Source of the DNA: Verrucomicrobiaceae bacterium
GTDB taxonomy: Bacteria; Verrucomicrobiota; Verrucomicrobiae; Verrucomicrobiales; Akkermansiaceae
DNA length: 16,951 nt
NCBI GenBank assembly: GCA_947372405.1
Contig: CANBTO010000036.1
Coordinates: forward strand, 1 to 16,951
Direction of reading: 5' to 3'
Below are positions 14,027 through 16,951 of the stretch, piece after piece (position 1 is the first letter of the stretch; each line of letters starts with the position of its first letter). The translations under genes were made by a program, and so were the position numbers. The notes under the pieces are model-generated. The model did no database searches. It saw only the letters and a program-made list of their open reading frames with translations, and had not been told where the DNA came from.

Positions 14027-15202
14027 TCAGGGCTGATAGTAGGGCGTCAACACGGCGAGAACTTTTTCAAGCAACTCCGCCTCGCTGATCATGCCGTTGT
14101 GACGGAATGCGATTTGCCCGCCGGGAGCCACCAGGATGGTGTGCGGCTCCGGGCCGGACCATTCGGGATCGAGCGCCTTGATCAGCGGGTCCATGCTTGG
14201 CTCGGTGTAGAGGTAGCTGTTGGTCGTGCGGCCTTCCTTGGCGAGCCCGGCCTTGAGGTGGCCCGGCAGCCCGGCGTGGTGTTTCAGCAGAAAAGCCTCG
14301 GCCTTGGCCTTGTCATCCGGAAGGTCGGTGGAAATCGTGACCATTTCGAATTTCCGCAGTCCCATGCGCCGCGCCACGCTCACGAGGGCTGGAAACTCGG
14401 CAGCACAAGGCGCGCAGGTGGTGGACCAGACGTTGATGAGCCGGTACTTGTCCGTCGGATTGGCGCGCAGTTTGGCGACACCCGCCGCATCGATCAGGTC
14501 CACCGCAACCGGAAAAGACGCCCATTTCTCGTCGTCCTTCACGACCTCGGATTTCTTCATGCGCCACTTCGTCGAGCAGCCGATCGGTTTCGTTTCGGTC
14601 ACGGGCACCGGTTTGCCCTCGACGAGCGCGGCCACCGCGTTGCGGAAGTCCGGCTTTTTCACAAACTCCTCGTTGGGGAAGCGGCAGTCATCGACCCAAC
14701 CCTTGTAGCACAGCTTGCGGTTCTGGTCGAAAAGGAAGACATGCGGCGTGGCCAGGCAGCCATAGGCCATGGCCGTGGACTGGGTCTCGCCGTCATAGAG
14801 GAAGGGGAACGGAAAGCCCATCTCCTTGGCGTAGAGTTTCATCTCCGGGAAACTGTCGCCGTATTTCGAGTAACCCAACTCGTCCGGACGCAGGCCGTCC
14901 GGGTGGTTCGGATTGATGGCCACCACGCCCAGGCCCTTGTCCTTGAAATCCTGATAGATCTTGATGAGCCGGGGTTCCGCCGCGTGGGAAACCGGGCAGT
15001 GGTTCGAGGTGAAGACCACGGCAAGGAACTTCGAGTCCTTGAAATCCGTTAGAGTCAGGGTCTTGTCATCCACTCCCGTGAGTTTGAAGTCCGGCGCGGA
15101 ATCGCCGATTTTCAATTCATGAAGGCCCGGAGGATTCTGGGCCCCGGCGGATGCCAGCAGGGCGAGCGAGAGCGGGATGATGGAGAGGAAACGTCGGTTC
15201 AT
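14027..15202 (-). CDS. Exported two-domain thioredoxin-fold protein (redoxin plus TlpA-like)
   Basis: A 391-residue exported protein (signal peptide about 1-22, cleavage near ASAGA-Q). Domain one (about 28-195) is AhpC/TSA-like: KIGDSAPDFKLTGVDDK, then FTSNHCPVSHAAEPRL with a single active-type Cys 69 (CPVS), and a cis-Pro motif ATPHVFLFD. Domain two (about 225-390) is TlpA/ResA-like with VWSTTCAPCAAEFPAL (CAPC at 263-266) and HTILVAPGGQIAFRHNG. The linker holds KPIGCSTKW with Cys 209. Expected role: periplasmic thiol-disulfide chemistry, either reduction of protein disulfides or peroxide handling, with domain two perhaps recharging domain one. It is the first of three tightly spaced genes on this strand; the others are the acyltransferase and the permease. 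Confidence 0.9.
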   Translation of the reverse strand: MNRRFLSIIPLSLALLASAGAQNPPGLHELKIGDSAPDFKLTGVDDKTLTLTDFKDSKFLAVVFTSNHCPVSHAAEPRLIKIYQDFKDKGLGVVAINPNHPDGLRPDELGYSKYGDSFPEMKLYAKEMGFPFPFLYDGETQSTAMAYGCLATPHVFLFDQNRKLCYKGWVDDCRFPNEEFVKKPDFRNAVAALVEGKPVPVTETKPIGCSTKWRMKKSEVVKDDEKWASFPVAVDLIDAAGVAKLRANPTDKYRLINVWSTTCAPCAAEFPALVSVARRMGLRKFEMVTISTDLPDDKAKAEAFLLKHHAGLPGHLKAGLAKEGRTTNSYLYTEPSMDPLIKALDPEWSGPEPHTILVAPGGQIAFRHNGMISEAELLEKVLAVLTPYYQP

Positions 15203-15311
15203 GGCGGGTGAGTGTGGTTGGTGGAGGCTTGGATTTCTGAATTTCTGTAGATGCCCCCATACGCCGCTGGCTGCCGCTTCATTTCCGACACACGGCGTTT
15301 TTTACAGATTC

Positions 15312-15353
15312 AAACCAGCAAGCACATTAGCCGGATATTTCGGCTGGTTTTTT
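15312..15353 (+). terminator. Terminator-like hairpin with a competing inner hairpin
   Basis: AAACCAGC (15312-15319) pairs perfectly with GCTGGTTT (15343-15350), ending in a run of six T (15348-15353), the layout of an intrinsic terminator on the plus strand. Inside it, AGCCG (15329-15333) pairs with CGGCT (15341-15345), which shares three bases with the outer stem, so the two stems exclude each other. No plus-strand gene ends upstream of it within 3 kb. Confidence 0.45.
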
Positions 15354-15394
15354 GACCGCAACGCCGATGGCTTCAGTGTTCGATGGAATGGAGT

Positions 15395-15424
15395 TTGACA
15401 TCGCAGCAAGGAAAGTCGCACATT
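15395..15424 (+). promoter_or_regulatory. Candidate promoter for the dimethylformamidase-like gene
   Basis: TTGACA (15395-15400), then an 18-base spacer, then CACATT (15419-15424), 40 bases before the ATG at 15465. The -35 is perfect and the -10 weak. It lies downstream of the terminator-like hairpin, so transcripts from it would not contain that structure. Confidence 0.35.
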
Positions 15425-15464
15425 TTCAACGCTTAAAAATCGCACAGTCGTGACCTCAAACCCC

Positions 15465-16951
15465 ATGAGAATGAAATTCCCATATCCCAGCTTGATCTCA
15501 ATCGCGCACATGTTGCGCATGATCCTCGTATTCCTATCCATCGCCCCGGTTCGCAGCTTGGCGACCGTCAACACCCATGCCATCGAGGGCTATGCGGACA
15601 AACTCAGCGTAAGTCCCGGAGAAACGATCAAATTCTCCATCCATCTCCCGGAAGGCCATCATGAATATACAGTGAGAATTTTCCGCTATGGTGCCGATGG
15701 CAGCGGTCCCAATTCGTTCGGCTCCCAAGTGGCGGGTCCGTTCACGGGGACGAATGGACAACGCAGGGATTACGACCAGTCCAGCTACAAGGATGGCGCG
15801 AACTGGCCAATGACATTTTCAATGAAGATACCTGCGGCAAAAACGCCCGGCATCGCACCTTGCACCGGCGCGGCTTTGCCTGCGGTTGTTTGGAAATCTG
15901 GAATCTACACGGCCAAGATCACGGACACTGGCAGCGTCCCCCACCAATACCACCACATCACCTTCATCGTTAAAAACGCCAACGGCGACAGAAAATCCAT
16001 CGCGTTGCTGGCATCCACTAACACCTGGCAGGCATATAATTTCTGGCCGGGCCCGGAAAACGGCGGGGCCTGCTTCTATAACAATCTCTCCCTCCACGGC
16101 GAGCAAACCGATGTGTCGTTTCTGAGGCCGAACCCCTACGCCACGCCAGAGGTCCACAATGACTATTCTGGTAATCCGGGTTTCCTGCCATTGTACCGGA
16201 CGGAACATCTTGCCGCGGGCGAGTTACGGGTGGCCCGCTGGCTGGAAGCAAATCATAAGAATTATTCCATGTACACGGACTATGATCTCCAGTCGATTCC
16301 CGGCCTCCTTGACGCCACCATTTTCAAAACCGTAATCATCAATACCCACAGTGAGTACTGGTCACGGGAAATGTATGATGCCGTAAATCTCTACCTCTCG
16401 CGCGGTGGAAACTTGGTCTGTTTGTCGGGCAATACCGTCTATTGGAGAGTGAAGCTGAACATGGAACTCAAAACCATGCACAAAGGCGTGAACTGGACGC
16501 CGCAGGAGCAAGGAAACCTTCATGGCCTCGGCTCGTTCGGGGCCTCGGGCATCGCTGAGTCATACTGCGCGCCATACCGTCTTTTAAAACCGGAACATTG
16601 GGTATTCAAGAATACCAATCCAGTCCATGATGACATTATGGGCAGGCCGTTGATAGGTGAGACCGGCGTGATGTCTGGCGTCCCTGCTTCGCCCGGCGGC
16701 GTTTACAGTTGTTGCCCATCCGGTCAACACGGTGCGGCTGGCTGGGAAATTGATCATACCAATTTCGGTTCTCCGGATTTCCGCCTTTTCGCCCGTGAAT
16801 ACACACGGCTTGGAGAGGCTTATCAGGCATCCGGATACCAATCCGCAGATGCCATCTACATGAAACGGGCATCCGCAGGGCAAGTGTTCAACCTGGGATC
16901 TGTTACCGCCGGGCAAAGCCTGCTGATAGACGGGCCGCTATCGGAAACGCT
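15465..16951 (+). CDS. Exported N,N-dimethylformamidase large-subunit-like protein, 3' end missing
   Basis: The frame is open without a stop from the ATG at 15465 to the right edge (495 codons), so the gene continues outside. After a signal-like N-terminus (best from the second ATG at 15510: MLRMILVFLSIAPVRSLA) comes IEGYADKLSVSPGETIKFSI (about 40-59), WKSGIYTAKI (143-152), STNTWQAYNFWPG (184-196), VSFLRPNPY (217-225), ARWLEANHKNYSMYTDYDL (257-275), INTHSEYWSREMYDAV (292-307), and GGNLVCLSGNTVYWRV (314-329). These match the C-terminal-domain family of the N,N-dimethylformamidase beta subunit; the Paracoccus enzyme has a mononuclear iron bound by two Tyr and one carboxylate. Most exported homologues are uncharacterised, so the real substrate is unknown. 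Codon use includes AGA, ATA, TTA and many A/T third positions, unlike the genes to its left, which suggests transfer. Confidence 0.82.
   Translation, partial: MRMKFPYPSLISIAHMLRMILVFLSIAPVRSLATVNTHAIEGYADKLSVSPGETIKFSIHLPEGHHEYTVRIFRYGADGSGPNSFGSQVAGPFTGTNGQRRDYDQSSYKDGANWPMTFSMKIPAAKTPGIAPCTGAALPAVVWKSGIYTAKITDTGSVPHQYHHITFIVKNANGDRKSIALLASTNTWQAYNFWPGPENGGACFYNNLSLHGEQTDVSFLRPNPYATPEVHNDYSGNPGFLPLYRTEHLAAGELRVARWLEANHKNYSMYTDYDLQSIPGLLDATIFKTVIINTHSEYWSREMYDAVNLYLSRGGNLVCLSGNTVYWRVKLNMELKTMHKGVNWTPQEQGNLHGLGSFGASGIAESYCAPYRLLKPEHWVFKNTNPVHDDIMGRPLIGETGVMSGVPASPGGVYSCCPSGQHGAAGWEIDHTNFGSPDFRLFAREYTRLGEAYQASGYQSADAIYMKRASAGQVFNLGSVTAGQSLLIDGPLSET

Larger units (their letters stand above)
15203..15464. 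other. Divergent intergenic region with hairpin and promoter candidate
   Basis: No coding frame is supported here. The region separates the leftward redoxin gene from the rightward dimethylformamidase-like gene and contains the terminator-like structure at 15312-15353 and a possible promoter at 15395-15424. The base composition is AT-richer than that of the genes to the left, like the gene that follows. Confidence 0.5.

Noticed and set aside
14099..15052. A 317-codon plus-strand open frame
   Set aside because: Antisense to the redoxin gene, whose two thioredoxin domains and signal peptide are clear. The plus-strand translation has no recognisable domain.
262..16022. GTTAG as a strand-polarised chromosome-segregation or Chi-like signal
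   Set aside because: The two orientations are equally frequent (10 each) and interspersed, so there is no polarity in this window.
1..16951. CRISPR array, tRNA, rRNA, transposase or phage genes
   Set aside because: No spaced direct repeats of suitable length, no cloverleaf-like sequences and no transposase or phage motifs were seen.

Overview
The window looks like chromosomal DNA of a Verrucomicrobiota bacterium, probably close to Luteolibacter/Akkermansiaceae. Three things point there: a Minf_1886-family gene (a family I know from Verrucomicrobiota and Planctomycetota), a Tat-exported Gfo/Idh/MocA oxidoreductase, and GC-rich codon use with repeat-laden intergenic DNA. No rRNA, tRNA, CRISPR array or complete insertion sequence was seen. 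All assignments come from reading the sequence; no database was searched.

Layout, left to right. (1) 20-430 (+): small four-helix membrane protein. (2) 581-1152 (-): a DUF6883/DUF4926 gene pair whose first gene is broken by an in-frame TGA. (3) 1368-3301 (-): Fur-family regulator followed by a Tat-signal Gfo/Idh/MocA oxidoreductase. (4) 3302-3787: a gene-free stretch full of degenerate intergenic repeats. (5) 3788-6625 (-): a catalytically complete HtrA-type protease, translationally coupled (ATGA overlap) to an HtrA-like protein that has lost its catalytic His and Ser and carries a PDZ domain between its protease halves, then a Maf nucleotide pyrophosphatase. (6) 6719-10784 (+), divergent from the HtrA pair: two class A penicillin-binding proteins in tandem, the first with all glycosyltransferase and transpeptidase motifs, the second with an intact glycosyltransferase but a ruined transpeptidase. 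(7) 10785-11960 (+): two copies of a 42-bp promoter-like repeat, a small membrane ORF whose tail runs into repeats, and the Minf_1886 gene. (8) 11957-15202 (-): two-domain thioredoxin-fold protein, acyltransferase-3 membrane protein and ABC-2-type permease, tightly packed. (9) 15465-16951 (+): the 5' part (495 codons) of an exported protein resembling the N,N-dimethylformamidase large subunit, AT-richer than its neighbours and cut by the window edge.

The central block (5-6) reads as a cell-envelope locus: divergent modules for peptidoglycan synthesis and envelope proteolysis, each pairing a complete enzyme with a degenerate paralogue. Across the window the rare leucine codons TTA and CTA are almost confined to the pentamer GTTAG/CTAAC, an unexplained sequence preference. 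Genes are also followed by seven-base tandem repeats directly after their stop codons.
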